Positions 9,004-17,716 of a stretch of 64,000 nt of DNA are shown piece after piece. Location of the stretch: the NCBI RefSeq assembly GCF_000218875.1, contig NC_015709.1, positions 186,001 through 250,000 of the forward strand, written 5' to 3'. The stretch's first letter is position 1; each line of letters opens with the position of its first letter. Both the position numbers and the translations under genes were made by a program. The DNA comes from Zymomonas mobilis subsp. pomaceae ATCC 29192 (GTDB lineage Bacteria > Pseudomonadota > Alphaproteobacteria > Sphingomonadales > Sphingomonadaceae). The notes below the pieces were generated by a model that saw nothing but the letters and a program-made list of their open reading frames with translations, ran no database searches and was not told the DNA's origin.

Positions 9004-9173
9004 TAAAGTTACGGAAAATCTGAATTTTATGACACCGGTCAAAAGGAGGCCTGGTGTTAGTGGTCAGGACTCAATAAAAAAGGAGACTTTTTAGGCGCTT
9101 ACTCAACAAAGCTGCTACTAAATCTCTTAATTTAACGGGAAAGCGGTAACTGTATGAAGTTACCTTCATTCGA

Positions 9174-9200
9174 TCAAAAGATAGTACCAAAAACTATCTT
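9174..9200 (-). terminator. Probable terminator of tRNA-Leu(GAG)
   Basis: On the minus strand, AAGATAGT and ACTATCTT (9193-9200 and 9178-9185) form an 8-bp stem with a 7-base loop, followed by a short T-rich stretch. It lies seven bases beyond the 3' end of the tRNA. The T tract is short, so confidence is moderate. Between this and the ntrX terminator (9004-9173) I recognise nothing beyond a small GGTAAC/GTTACC hairpin near 9146-9165. Confidence 0.6.
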
Positions 9201-9206
9201 GAAAAT

Positions 9207-9293
9207 TGGTGCGGTCGAGAAGACTCGAACTTCCACGGCCTTTCGGCCACAACGACCTCAACGTTGCGCGTCTACCAGTTCCGCCACGACCGC
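9207..9293 (-). tRNA. tRNA-Leu (anticodon GAG)
   Basis: Minus-strand sequence begins GCGGTCGTGGCGGAA and ends in CGACCGCA plus an encoded CCA. The anticodon stem CAACG/CGTTG encloses TTGAGGT, giving anticodon GAG (reads CTC/CTT). A long variable arm (TGGCCGAAAGGCCG) is the class II hallmark of leucine tRNAs, and the T-loop reads TTCGAGT. Length is 87 with CCA. Confidence 0.97.
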
Positions 9294-9584
9294 ACTCTAT
9301 GTAAAGCCATTTCAGAGCGTTAGCTCTTCCATGTGGGTAGGGGCTCGCCTTTAGCAGGGCTTTTTTAACCTTGCAACCATTTTGCGTCATTTTTTGTTTA
9401 TTTTTTGTATTTTTATCTTTTTTTTGAGGGTTGGGCGTTTATTACAGGCTATCCCGATCCTTAATAAAATTATACTTTATGATAAATAAAAGCCGAGAAT
9501 AAATAATTAAAATCACCTACTTGCTTTGATAGCTTATGAGTGCATATCTTCGTTTTAAAATAAACGCATTAAACCGGACAGAGC
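9294..9584. other. Non-coding spacer between tRNA-Leu(GAG) and ihfA
   Basis: A 291-bp AT-rich spacer separating divergent genes, so it must hold promoters for the tRNA (minus) and ihfA (plus). T-rich tracts occur near 9390-9425 and A/T-rich sequence near 9460-9510. I cannot point to a specific promoter box with confidence and see no coding potential. Confidence 0.6.
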
Positions 9585-9887
9585 ATGCAAGCTGATATCC
9601 CTACTTTAACCCGCGCTGATATTACCGACATGCTTTATCATGAAGTCGGTTTGTCCCGTGCGGACTCTGCGCAAATGATTGAACAACTGCTTTCTCATAT
9701 TACGGAGGCATTGATAAAAGGTGAAAATGTCAAAATATCAGGTTTCGGCAGTTTTATTCTTCGTGATAAAAATGAACGTGTAGGGCGTAATCCCAAAACA
9801 GGCGTAGAGGTTCCGATTGCGCCACGTCGGGTTTTAACCTTCCGCGCAAGTCAGATAATGCGTCAACGGATTATAAAGGGAGCCTGA
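9585..9887 (+). CDS. ihfA: Integration host factor subunit alpha
   Basis: A 100-residue DNA-bending protein of the HU/IHF family that forms a heterodimer with IhfB. It shows [21 protein letters not shown], the central [12 protein letters not shown], and the DNA-intercalating arm [14 protein letters not shown] with the conserved proline in NPKTG. The C-terminal [11 protein letters not shown] is typical. Assignment to the alpha rather than the beta subunit or HU rests on the length, the extended N-terminus and the MerR-type gene directly downstream, an arrangement common for ihfA. The next gene starts one base after its stop, so the two are co-transcribed. Confidence 0.93.
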   Translation: MQADIPTLTRADITDMLYHEVGLSRADSAQMIEQLLSHITEALIKGENVKISGFGSFILRDKNERVGRNPKTGVEVPIAPRRVLTFRASQIMRQRIIKGA

Positions 9888-9888
9888 C

Positions 9889-10359
9889 TTGTCTGAACGC
9901 CCTGTATCTGATGCCAACGCCTCTCCCAAAGTAGATAAATCAAAAAGGCAACTCAAGAGAAGAGACCACGCCTCTCATCCACGGCAAAAAATAAGAACCA
10001 AGGGCGATCAGGCTTTATTAACGATTAGTGAGCTGGCAGAAGAATTAGGCGTTGGCTCTCATATTTTACGTTATTGGGAAAACCATTTTCCCGCGTTACG
10101 GCCCTTACAAAGGGCGGGTAATCGGCGTTATTATCGGCCAGATGATGTTGCTTTAGCCCATCAGATTAATCACCTTCTGAAAAAAGAAGGCTATACGGTT
10201 AGAGGGGCTGTTAAATTTTTATCTTCTGAAACACAAAAACGCACGCCGATACCTGTATCTATTGTAACGCCTTCCCATCAGACTTTAATGCCAGAAAAAT
10301 GGGTGGAAGAACTACGCTACATTAGTGAAATGCTTTCCAGCGCTTTGATGGTAGAATAA
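9889..10359 (+). CDS. MerR-family transcriptional regulator
   Basis: A 156-residue protein. Residues about 43-110 form a MerR winged helix: LTISELAEELGVGSHILRYWENHFPALRP, then RRYYRPDDVALAHQINHLL and a KKEGYTVRGAVKFL helix. The N-terminal 40 residues are basic and probably disordered. There is no long dimerisation coiled coil and no cysteine metal site, so it is not a classic metal sensor. It belongs to the short MerR-like group found downstream of ihfA. The start is a TTG at 9889, supported by AAGGGAG six bases upstream and by tight spacing to ihfA; no in-frame ATG lies near the domain start. Its regulon is unknown. Confidence 0.85.
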   Translation: MSERPVSDANASPKVDKSKRQLKRRDHASHPRQKIRTKGDQALLTISELAEELGVGSHILRYWENHFPALRPLQRAGNRRYYRPDDVALAHQINHLLKKEGYTVRGAVKFLSSETQKRTPIPVSIVTPSHQTLMPEKWVEELRYISEMLSSALMVE

Positions 10360-10375
10360 TTTTATAACCCTAAAA

Positions 10376-11047
10376 TTAAAAATCAGGCTGATCATAATGA
10401 TCAGGGGGAAGAATAACTTCCATACGTTCAGAAAGGAGCGGCTGGAAAGTCGGTCGAGATTTCATTGCCGCATACCATTCCCGACTATTTTCGTGCCCGC
10501 GCCAATCAACACCCCCTAAATAATCCGATACAGAAATTTGAGCCGCAGCGGCAAAATCAGCCAAGCTTAACATGGGGCCTGCAACCCAACGACGATGATC
10601 CAATAACCAGTCGATATAATCGAGATGGGCATTGGCATTTTTCATCGCACTGCGCAAAATTCCGGCATCCGGTGCCTGACGATGCACCAGCCTTTTAAGC
10701 ATCCTTTCATGCATCAAGGGTGCTGTGACTTCAAAATAAAGCTTATCATCAAACCAAGACACTAATCGCCTGATTTCGGCGCGATTAGTGGCTGTGCCGC
10801 TGATCATTGGGGCACGATCTATGGTTTCTTCAAGATATTCGCAAATAGCTTGAGAATCGATAAGAATTATAGGCGCGGTGCTATCGACCATTACCGGCGT
10901 CTGGCAAGCCGGATTCATATCGATAAATTCATCTCTTCGTAGCCAAGGTGATTCTCGGATTAACTCATAACCGATGGCTTTCTCGCCTAGAAGAAGCCGC
11001 ACCTTTCTTGAGAAAGGACAAAGAGGAAACTGATAGAGCTGCCACAT
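10376..11047 (-). CDS. GST-fold protein, FzlA-like
   Basis: A glutathione S-transferase-fold protein of 223 residues from the chosen ATG. The thioredoxin-like N-domain shows LYQFPLCPFSRKVRLLLGEK, and PVMVD plus DSQAICEYLE form the usual GSH-site region. An all-helical C-domain follows. The C-terminus, ILPPDHYDQPDF, resembles the conserved PPxHYxxxDF tail that I associate with the alphaproteobacterial FzlA group. FzlA proteins bind FtsZ and control division rather than act as GSTs. The FzlA assignment is by pattern recall and needs a tree. The ATG at 11047 gives the family-like start MWQLYQFPLCPFS. An upstream in-frame ATG at 11080 lies inside a decayed tnpB tail and is probably fortuitous. 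Confidence 0.7.
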   Translation of the reverse strand: MWQLYQFPLCPFSRKVRLLLGEKAIGYELIRESPWLRRDEFIDMNPACQTPVMVDSTAPIILIDSQAICEYLEETIDRAPMISGTATNRAEIRRLVSWFDDKLYFEVTAPLMHERMLKRLVHRQAPDAGILRSAMKNANAHLDYIDWLLDHRRWVAGPMLSLADFAAAAQISVSDYLGGVDWRGHENSREWYAAMKSRPTFQPLLSERMEVILPPDHYDQPDF

Positions 11048-11059
11048 TGACTTAACTAT

Positions 11060-11275
11060 AGATAAATCCTTCCTTGACATCCACCCCGACCTAAAAGGCA
11101 GAGATTCCTCCAGTGAAACGGTCTACCTGACCGCGAGAATATTTCATGCTGCGTTTATATCACGGTCATGAACCGCCTCGCAATGACTACACGTTCATTC
11201 TCTTACTCCCGGATTATCTACAGCTTTTGGACTGTTGTCGGGTATTTCCTTACAAAGAACAACGATAGAAATTTA
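11060..11275 (-). pseudogene. Decayed 3' end of an IS200/IS605-type tnpB
   Basis: On the minus strand one frame reads ISIVVLCKEIPDNSPK, then VDNPGVRE-stop-TCSHCEAVHDRDINAA-stop-NILAV. This is the zinc-ribbon C-terminus of TnpB/OrfB transposon proteins (REWTC..C..HDRDxNAAxNIL). Three in-frame stops break it: TGA at 11196-11198 where Trp is expected, TGA at 11145-11147, and TAG at 11124-11126. Nothing upstream of about 11280 matches the rest of TnpB, and the gltB terminator follows at once, so only the 3' tail remains. It lies directly before the FzlA-like gene and may have replaced its original upstream region. Confidence 0.7.
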
Positions 11276-11288
11276 TAAGCCTCAATAA

Positions 11289-11320
11289 AGAAAAGCGGCC
11301 ATTAAGCCGCTTTTCTCTTA
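11289..11320 (-). terminator. Terminator of gltD-gltB
   Basis: AGAAAAGCGGC (11289-11299) and GCCGCTTTTCT (11306-11316) form a perfect 11-bp stem with a 6-base loop, with T-rich DNA on both sides. It begins about 17 bases past the gltB stop and could also stop transcription from the opposite strand. Confidence 0.9.
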
Positions 11321-11336
11321 AATAAAACCAAAATCT

Positions 11337-14300
11337 TTATTCTGCAGCAACAAGATCAGTTTCACTCTCTTTGAGGGGGAATTCAAGGCGCGTTAGCATC
11401 TCTTTTGGACAGACCTGCCAGAATTTTTCACGCCAGATATCCCATTCATCCAAAACACGATGGGCCCAACGGCTATCAGTTTTGACAGCATGATCCGCAA
11501 TCATAGAACGGAGCACGCTTTCCCAATGATGAGATTCAAGCTTTTGCCAGACGATACTATCGGGATTGGCATGACGTACAAAGCTATCATCTTCATCGAG
11601 AATAAAGGCCATACCGCCTGTCATACCGGCCCCGAAATTGGGCCCAACCGGCCCCAATATAACGGCCATACCGCCTGTCATATATTCGCATCCATTGGCA
11701 CCACAGCCTTCAATGACAGCTTCGGCCCCAGAATTGCGAACAGCAAAACGCTCACCCGCTTTACCGGCTGCAAAAAGTTTACCCGCCGTAGCGCCATAGA
11801 GCACGGTATTACCAATAATTGTATTGGTATGACCATCAATCGGCGTGGAAACCGTAGGACGGACAATAACCGTAGCACCAGATAAACCTTTACCGACATA
11901 GTCATTGGCATCACCAAAGACCTCTAGGGTCAATCCTTTGACACTAAATGCCCCCAATGACTGACCGGCAGACCCGCGTAAGCGAACATGGACATGACCG
12001 TCAGCTAATTTATCCATCCCGAAATTACGGGTGATTTCAGCCGAAAAACGTGTCCCGATAGCCCGATGGGTATTTCTGACAGAATAGGTAAGCTGGGTTT
12101 TTTCACGGCGTGTAAAGACAGCCTGAGCATCATGAAGCATCTGAGCATCAAGACTATCTGGCACCGGATTACGGAATCCTTCAATCTGGAAGTAACGTGC
12201 TTCGGACGAGGCATCCACTTTCGCCAAGATCGGATTAAGATCGAGATCATCAAGATGATCTGCACCTCGGTTGACCTGACTAAGTAAATCGGTCTGACCA
12301 ATAATATCCTTTAGAGACCGAACCCCTAATTTTGCCAGAATTTCACGGACTTCTTCAGCAATAAAGGTCATCAGATTGATGACTCTTTCGGGCGTGCCAA
12401 TAAATTTCTGACGCATGGCTTTATCCTGCGTGCAGATACCGACCGGACATTTATTAGAATGGCACTGACGCACCATTAAACAGCCCATCGCAATAAGCGA
12501 AAGCGTTCCGATACCAAATTCTTCTGCGCCAAGAATAGCCGCGATAACAATATCACGACCTGTTTTCAAACCACCATCCGTGCGTAGTTTTACGCGATGC
12601 CGCAGGCCATTTAAGGTTAAGACCTGATTGGCTTCTGATAAGCCCATTTCCCAAGGCGTGCCCGCATATTTGATCGAGGTGAGGGGAGACGCGCCGGTTC
12701 CGCCAACGTTCCCCGAAATCAAGATCGAATCCGCATGGGCTTTTGCAACCCCTGCGGCCACTGTTCCGATACCCGCCGAAGAGACCAGTTTTACACCGAC
12801 ACGGGCGCGTGGATTAATCTGTTTCAGATCGTAAATGAGCTGGGCCAGATCCTCGATCGAATAAATATCATGATGAGGCGGCGGTGAAATGAGCGTGACA
12901 CCGGGGGTCGAATGGCGCAGCTTGGCAATCATATCCGTGACTTTAAAGCCCGGTAATTGTCCCCCTTCACCGGGTTTAGCCCCTTGCGCCACCTTAATTT
13001 CTATTTCTTCACAGGCTCCCAGATAAGCGGCGGTTACACCAAAACGCCCTGAGGCTACCTGCTTAATCGGTGAGTTTGCATTATCGCCATTCTCATAAGG
13101 ATGAAAACGTTCTGGCGCTTCTCCCCCTTCGCCTGAAACGGATTTGGCACCGATCCGATTCATCGCAATAGAAAGGGTCTCATGGGCTTCTGGTGACAGC
13201 GCCCCTAAAGACATTCCCGGCGTAATGAAGCGCCGCCGAATTTCTGTAATGGGCTCCACTTCTTCAATAGCAATAGGCGTTTTCGACCAATTAAATCCTA
13301 ACAGGTCACGTAAATAAACGGGGGGAAGACTATACACCTCACGGGCATATTCAAGATAGGTCGTATAGCTATCACTCGCGACCGCTTTTTGTAATTTCCC
13401 CATCAATTGCGCGGTATAGGCATGGCTGTCGCCGCTGGCACGCTGGCGATAAAAGCCGCCGACATCCAAGGTCTTTTTATTCTTCGAAAAGGCGTTTTGA
13501 TGCCGCAAAATAGCTGAACGCTGAAGAGAAGCATACCCTTCGCCGGAAATCTTTGCTGTCATACCGGGGAATAAATCATTGACCAAGGCGCGTGATAGAC
13601 CCACCGCTTCAAAGTTATAGGCACCCCGATAGCTGGAAACGACGGCAATACCCATCTTGGCCATGATCTTTAAAAGACCATTGCAGATAGCATGATGGTG
13701 ATTTTCAAGGCATTGTTCGAGCGTTAATTCACTGAATAAACCCTGACGATGCCGTTCTGCTATAGCGGCTTCTGCCAGATAGGCGTTAACCGTGGTCGCC
13801 CCGACGCCAATTAAAACCGCAACATAATGGGGATCAAGACATTCAGAAGCACGGACGTTAATAGAAGCGTAAGAGCGCAAACCTTTACGAATAAGGTGGG
13901 TATGAACCGCAGCCGTTGCTAAAATCATAGCCACTGCAACCCGATCAGGGCCGATATGCTCATCAGTTAAGAATAGTTCACTGCGTCCCGAACGAACCGC
14001 ATTTTCAGCCTGAACCCTTAAATTGGCAATCGCATGACGCAAGGCATCTGGGCCATCTTCGGGAGAGAAGGTGCAATCTATTTCAACTGCCTGCTTCCCG
14101 AAATGATCTTTTAATTGTGACCATTCAGAGGTTTTCAAATAAGGCGTATCTAACGTCAGTATCTGCTTTTGTTTACTCTCGGTATCAAGAATATTGCCAA
14201 GATTACCAAAACGGGTGGTTAACGCCATAACCTGCGTTTCACGCAGAGAATCGATAGGCGGATTAGTTACCTGACTAAAGTTCTGACGGAAGAAATGACT

Positions 14301-15890
14301 AGTAAGGCGCGGTCTTTCGGTCAAAACCGCAAGAGGCGTATCATCACCCATAGAACCCATGGCTTCTTTACCGGTTTCAGCCTGTGGAGCCAAAACCAGA
14401 TCCATATCCTCTAGGGTTAAACCTGCCGAAACCTGCCGCGTGATCAGTTCATCGCGATTATATTCAACAACTGGCGCATAGTCTTTTAGTTTCAGATCGC
14501 TTAATTTACGGAAATCTTTAATCCATTCTCCATAAGGACGCTCGCTTGCGACAAGGTCTTTTAATGGACGATCTTCATAAAAACGACCTTCATCAAGGTT
14601 AACGGCAATCATCTGACCAGGGCCAAGCTGACCTTTCGCAAGAACATCGCTTTCTGGAACAACCACCATACCGGCTTCAGAACCGACAATCAGCAGATTA
14701 TCCTTAGTGCGTATAGTGCGAAGCGGACGTAAAGCATTCCGATCGACACCGGCTACAGCCCATGAACCATCTGTGATCGCAAGGGCGGCTGGGCCGTCCC
14801 ATGGCTCCATTACAGACGCAAGATAATTATACATATTCCGATGAGTCTGCGGCATATCGGGGTTATGTTGCCATGCTTCAGGAATAAGCATTAATTTTGC
14901 CGCAGGCGCGTGACGTCCTGCGCGACAAATGGTTTCAAATACCGCATCAAGGGCCGCCGTATCCGAAGCACCGGCAGGGATTAAAGGTTTGATGTCTTCT
15001 GAATGTTCACCAAAAGCAAGGCTAGCCATTTTGATTTCATGGCTTTTCATCCAATTACGGTTACCGCTGATGGTGTTGATTTCACCGTTATGCGCTAACA
15101 TTCTGAAAGGTTGTGCCAGCCACCATTGCGGAAACGTATTGGTAGAATAACGCTGATGGAAAACAGCAACACGGCTGATAAAGCGCTCATCCTGAAGATC
15201 AGGATAAAAAATTGATAAGGCTTCTGCTAAAAATAAGCCTTTATAAACGATAGAACGGCAGGAAAGGGAGCAGACATAGAAATCGTTAATCTGGGCTGCG
15301 ATCACCTTCTTTTCGATACGACGCCGGATAAGATACAGATTTTTTTCAAATTCGGCGGCGCTCATTTCGTCAGGATGCGGCCCCGCAATCATGATTTGCT
15401 CAATTTCTGGGCGCGTCCGCATGGCTTTTTCGCCGATAACGGAAATATCTACCGGAACTTGCCGCCAGCCGTAAATTTTATAACCGAAATCAATAATCTC
15501 GGATTCAACGATCGTACGGCAAGTTTCCTGAGCCGAAAGATCAGTTCGAGGTAAAAAGACCATACCGACCGCCAAACGGTTAGGTAACGGCGCATGTCCG
15601 GCATGAGCGATTGCATCATCAAAGAAGCTGGCCGGTAAATCGACATGGATACCCGCACCATCGCCCGTTTTACCATCCGCATCAACGGCACCTCGATGCC
15701 ACACGGCCTTTAAAGCATCAATTGCCGCCGTTACGACGCGACGTGACGCTTTCCCATCCGTTGCCGCGACTAAACCGACACCGCAAGCGTCTGTTTCGAA
15801 TTCAGGGCGATACATGCCTTCTTTAGCCAAACGTTCCCGTTCAGCAAAAACATCAAAAGAATCGGCGGGCGATTTGTTTTCCATAGTCAT
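11337..15890 (-). CDS. gltB: Glutamate synthase (NADPH) large subunit
   Basis: A 1517-residue enzyme that makes two glutamates from glutamine and 2-oxoglutarate. The N-terminal class II amidotransferase begins at Cys36 (FETDA-CGVGLVA), so about 35 residues form a propeptide removed to expose the nucleophile. Next come the central domain, the FMN-binding synthase domain (GEGGEAPERF, GAKPGEGGQLPG), the 3Fe-4S cysteines in MGCLMVRQCHSNKCPVGIC, and a C-terminal right-handed beta-helix with repeated G-x-x-G turns. Length is normal. The start region reads ATGACTATGGAA, giving two possible Met starts two codons apart. gltD lies upstream on the same strand, the reverse of the usual gltB-gltD order. 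Confidence 0.97.
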   Translation of the reverse strand: MTMENKSPADSFDVFAERERLAKEGMYRPEFETDACGVGLVAATDGKASRRVVTAAIDALKAVWHRGAVDADGKTGDGAGIHVDLPASFFDDAIAHAGHAPLPNRLAVGMVFLPRTDLSAQETCRTIVESEIIDFGYKIYGWRQVPVDISVIGEKAMRTRPEIEQIMIAGPHPDEMSAAEFEKNLYLIRRRIEKKVIAAQINDFYVCSLSCRSIVYKGLFLAEALSIFYPDLQDERFISRVAVFHQRYSTNTFPQWWLAQPFRMLAHNGEINTISGNRNWMKSHEIKMASLAFGEHSEDIKPLIPAGASDTAALDAVFETICRAGRHAPAAKLMLIPEAWQHNPDMPQTHRNMYNYLASVMEPWDGPAALAITDGSWAVAGVDRNALRPLRTIRTKDNLLIVGSEAGMVVVPESDVLAKGQLGPGQMIAVNLDEGRFYEDRPLKDLVASERPYGEWIKDFRKLSDLKLKDYAPVVEYNRDELITRQVSAGLTLEDMDLVLAPQAETGKEAMGSMGDDTPLAVLTERPRLTSHFFRQNFSQVTNPPIDSLRETQVMALTTRFGNLGNILDTESKQKQILTLDTPYLKTSEWSQLKDHFGKQAVEIDCTFSPEDGPDALRHAIANLRVQAENAVRSGRSELFLTDEHIGPDRVAVAMILATAAVHTHLIRKGLRSYASINVRASECLDPHYVAVLIGVGATTVNAYLAEAAIAERHRQGLFSELTLEQCLENHHHAICNGLLKIMAKMGIAVVSSYRGAYNFEAVGLSRALVNDLFPGMTAKISGEGYASLQRSAILRHQNAFSKNKKTLDVGGFYRQRASGDSHAYTAQLMGKLQKAVASDSYTTYLEYAREVYSLPPVYLRDLLGFNWSKTPIAIEEVEPITEIRRRFITPGMSLGALSPEAHETLSIAMNRIGAKSVSGEGGEAPERFHPYENGDNANSPIKQVASGRFGVTAAYLGACEEIEIKVAQGAKPGEGGQLPGFKVTDMIAKLRHSTPGVTLISPPPHHDIYSIEDLAQLIYDLKQINPRARVGVKLVSSAGIGTVAAGVAKAHADSILISGNVGGTGASPLTSIKYAGTPWEMGLSEANQVLTLNGLRHRVKLRTDGGLKTGRDIVIAAILGAEEFGIGTLSLIAMGCLMVRQCHSNKCPVGICTQDKAMRQKFIGTPERVINLMTFIAEEVREILAKLGVRSLKDIIGQTDLLSQVNRGADHLDDLDLNPILAKVDASSEARYFQIEGFRNPVPDSLDAQMLHDAQAVFTRREKTQLTYSVRNTHRAIGTRFSAEITRNFGMDKLADGHVHVRLRGSAGQSLGAFSVKGLTLEVFGDANDYVGKGLSGATVIVRPTVSTPIDGHTNTIIGNTVLYGATAGKLFAAGKAGERFAVRNSGAEAVIEGCGANGCEYMTGGMAVILGPVGPNFGAGMTGGMAFILDEDDSFVRHANPDSIVWQKLESHHWESVLRSMIADHAVKTDSRWAHRVLDEWDIWREKFWQVCPKEMLTRLEFPLKESETDLVAAE

Positions 15891-15906
15891 GGCTTGCTTA
15901 TTTCCA

Positions 15907-15925
15907 AAGCGGCAGCAGGCCGCTT
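15907..15925. promoter_or_regulatory. Hairpin just upstream of gltB
   Basis: AAGCGGC (15907-15913) and GCCGCTT (15919-15925) form a perfect 7-bp GC-rich stem with a 5-base loop, about 17 bases before the gltB start on the minus strand. The T run after it is too short for a convincing terminator. In the gltD-gltB transcript it could be a partial terminator or a translation-control hairpin; this is inference. Confidence 0.4.
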
Positions 15926-16040
15926 ATTATGAGTTCACATCGTAGGCCGGTTTTAGCCTGCCGTTTTCAAACCTTGGAAAGAGAAAAAATTTTTTAAGCT
16001 TTTTCTCTATACGCTCAGGTAAGATAGTAAGACAAAATGA

Positions 16041-17516
16041 TCAGGCCGGAACTTTGGGTTTCATCTTAGCCTTTTTAGGGGCGGTTTTTTCACTTTTGGG
16101 CTGTTCTTGTAACCAATTATGCATCTTGTCACTGACTTCCAACCCATCGCGGATAGCCCAAACGACTAAACTGGCACCTCTGACAATATCACCGGCGGCG
16201 AATACGCCTTCCATGCTGGTTTGCATAGTGATCGGATCGATTTCTACCGTACCCCAAGGGGAGACCGTCAATTCCGGTGCATTAAAGAGAGTAGGCAGAT
16301 CTTCAGGTGAAAAACCCAAGGCGCAAATAACAAGATCTGCTTCCATATCAAAAGACTGGGCTGGATCAGGTTCAGGGGAACGGCGTCCTGAGGAATCCGG
16401 CGTCCCAAGACGCATTCCACGCACTTTTACAGCCTTGACATGGGTTTCCCCTGTAAAAGATTCAGGTGCGGACAGCCAGACAAATTCAGCACCTTCATCT
16501 TCTGCATTTTTTACTTCGCGTGCAGAACCGGGCATGTTGACACGATCGCGCCGATAAAGACAGCGAACGGATTCGGCGCCTTGGCGAATAGCCGTACGGA
16601 CGCAGTCCATAGCGGTATCGCCCCCACCAATAACAACGACCTTTTTACCCGCAGCGTTCAAGGTGCCATTATCAAAGGCTTCGACGCTATCGCCAAAGGA
16701 TTTCCGATTAGAACAGATCAGAAAATCAAGAGCATCAACGATACCTGTCAAATCTTTTCCGGGTGTCGCTAAATTCCGCGCTTTATAAACCCCAGTCGCA
16801 ATAAGAATAGCAGCATGACGCGCCCGCAAATCTTGAAGACTGGCATCTTTACCAACATGGAAATTAGTATGGAAAGAAACACCGCCGTCAGCGAGCCTTT
16901 TGACCCGACGTGCGACAATGTCTTTTTCAAGCTTAAAACCTGGAATTCCATAGGTCAGCAGACCACCTGCTCGATCGTGGCGGTCATAAACATGCACATC
17001 ATAGCCAAGACGGCATAATTTTTCAGCAGCCGTCAAACCCGCCGGGCCAGAACCGATAATGCCAACGGAAAGACCAAGATTAGCTTCGGGCACTAAAGCC
17101 TCAACCCAACCTTCTTTCCATGCGGTATCGGTTATAAATTTTTCGACAGAACCAATGGTTACCGAACCATGTCCTGCATTTTCAATAACGCAGTTACCTT
17201 CACAAAGGCGATCTTGGGGACAGATACGACCACAAATTTCAGGCATACTGGAAGTAGCGCTTGAAAGACTATACGCCTCTTGCAGACGGTTTTCAGCCGT
17301 CATTTTCAGCCAGTCGGGAATATTATTATGTAATGGGCAATAGGCTGAACAATAGGGTACACCACATTGCGAACAGCGTGATGCCTGTGTCTCTGCCTCA
17401 TCATGAGAAAAAGAGGTATAAATCTCGTTAAAATCTTTGTCCCGTTCATTCGCGGCTCGCTTAGCTGGATAAGCTTGTTGCAGATGAACGAAGGACAGCA
17501 TTTTATTTTGCGCCAT
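16041..17516 (-). CDS. gltD: Glutamate synthase small subunit
   Basis: A 491-residue FAD/NADPH-dependent subunit that feeds electrons to GltB. N-terminal cysteine clusters for 4Fe-4S centres are visible: CSQCGVPYCSAYCPLHNNIP and CGRICPQDRLCEGNC. The FAD-binding Rossmann motif is VGIIGSGPAGLTAA near residue 150, and the NADPH motif is KVVVIGGGDTAMDC. A C-terminal GVFAAGDIVRGASLVVWAI completes the FAD site. A Lys/Pro-rich tail of about 20 residues (KKAKMKPKVPA) is an extension on the usual fold. Transcribed ahead of gltB, with a 150-bp gap that contains a hairpin. The start at 17516 gives MAQNKMLSFVHL. Confidence 0.96.
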   Translation of the reverse strand: MAQNKMLSFVHLQQAYPAKRAANERDKDFNEIYTSFSHDEAETQASRCSQCGVPYCSAYCPLHNNIPDWLKMTAENRLQEAYSLSSATSSMPEICGRICPQDRLCEGNCVIENAGHGSVTIGSVEKFITDTAWKEGWVEALVPEANLGLSVGIIGSGPAGLTAAEKLCRLGYDVHVYDRHDRAGGLLTYGIPGFKLEKDIVARRVKRLADGGVSFHTNFHVGKDASLQDLRARHAAILIATGVYKARNLATPGKDLTGIVDALDFLICSNRKSFGDSVEAFDNGTLNAAGKKVVVIGGGDTAMDCVRTAIRQGAESVRCLYRRDRVNMPGSAREVKNAEDEGAEFVWLSAPESFTGETHVKAVKVRGMRLGTPDSSGRRSPEPDPAQSFDMEADLVICALGFSPEDLPTLFNAPELTVSPWGTVEIDPITMQTSMEGVFAAGDIVRGASLVVWAIRDGLEVSDKMHNWLQEQPKSEKTAPKKAKMKPKVPA

Positions 17517-17716
17517 AATTAATTTTCCTTCGTATCACGCGACATAATTATTTTTTAGCCCTAAGTCACGTACAAAAATACATATAGGACAATATTGCTG
17601 CCCTATTTTTATCTAAAAAAAGCAAATTCAACGTTTTTATTAAAAATAAAAAGATAAATGGTTCCGTATCGGCCATTTTTATAGAACTAAGACTATTTTT
17701 GGGAATCACTTCTCTT

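Noticed and set aside
9004-9173. Possible insertion-sequence remnant after ntrX
   Set aside because: A few phrases (for example GGTCAGGACTC) look IS-end-like, but no inverted repeat pair or transposase fragment could be found.
11460-11885. 141-codon plus-strand ORF opposite gltB
   Set aside because: Antisense shadow of the GltB beta-helix repeats, no ribosome binding site or recognisable motif.
16054-16557. 167-codon plus-strand ORF opposite gltD
   Set aside because: It lies antisense within the conserved gltD frame and its translation shows no domain; gltD motifs explain the DNA.
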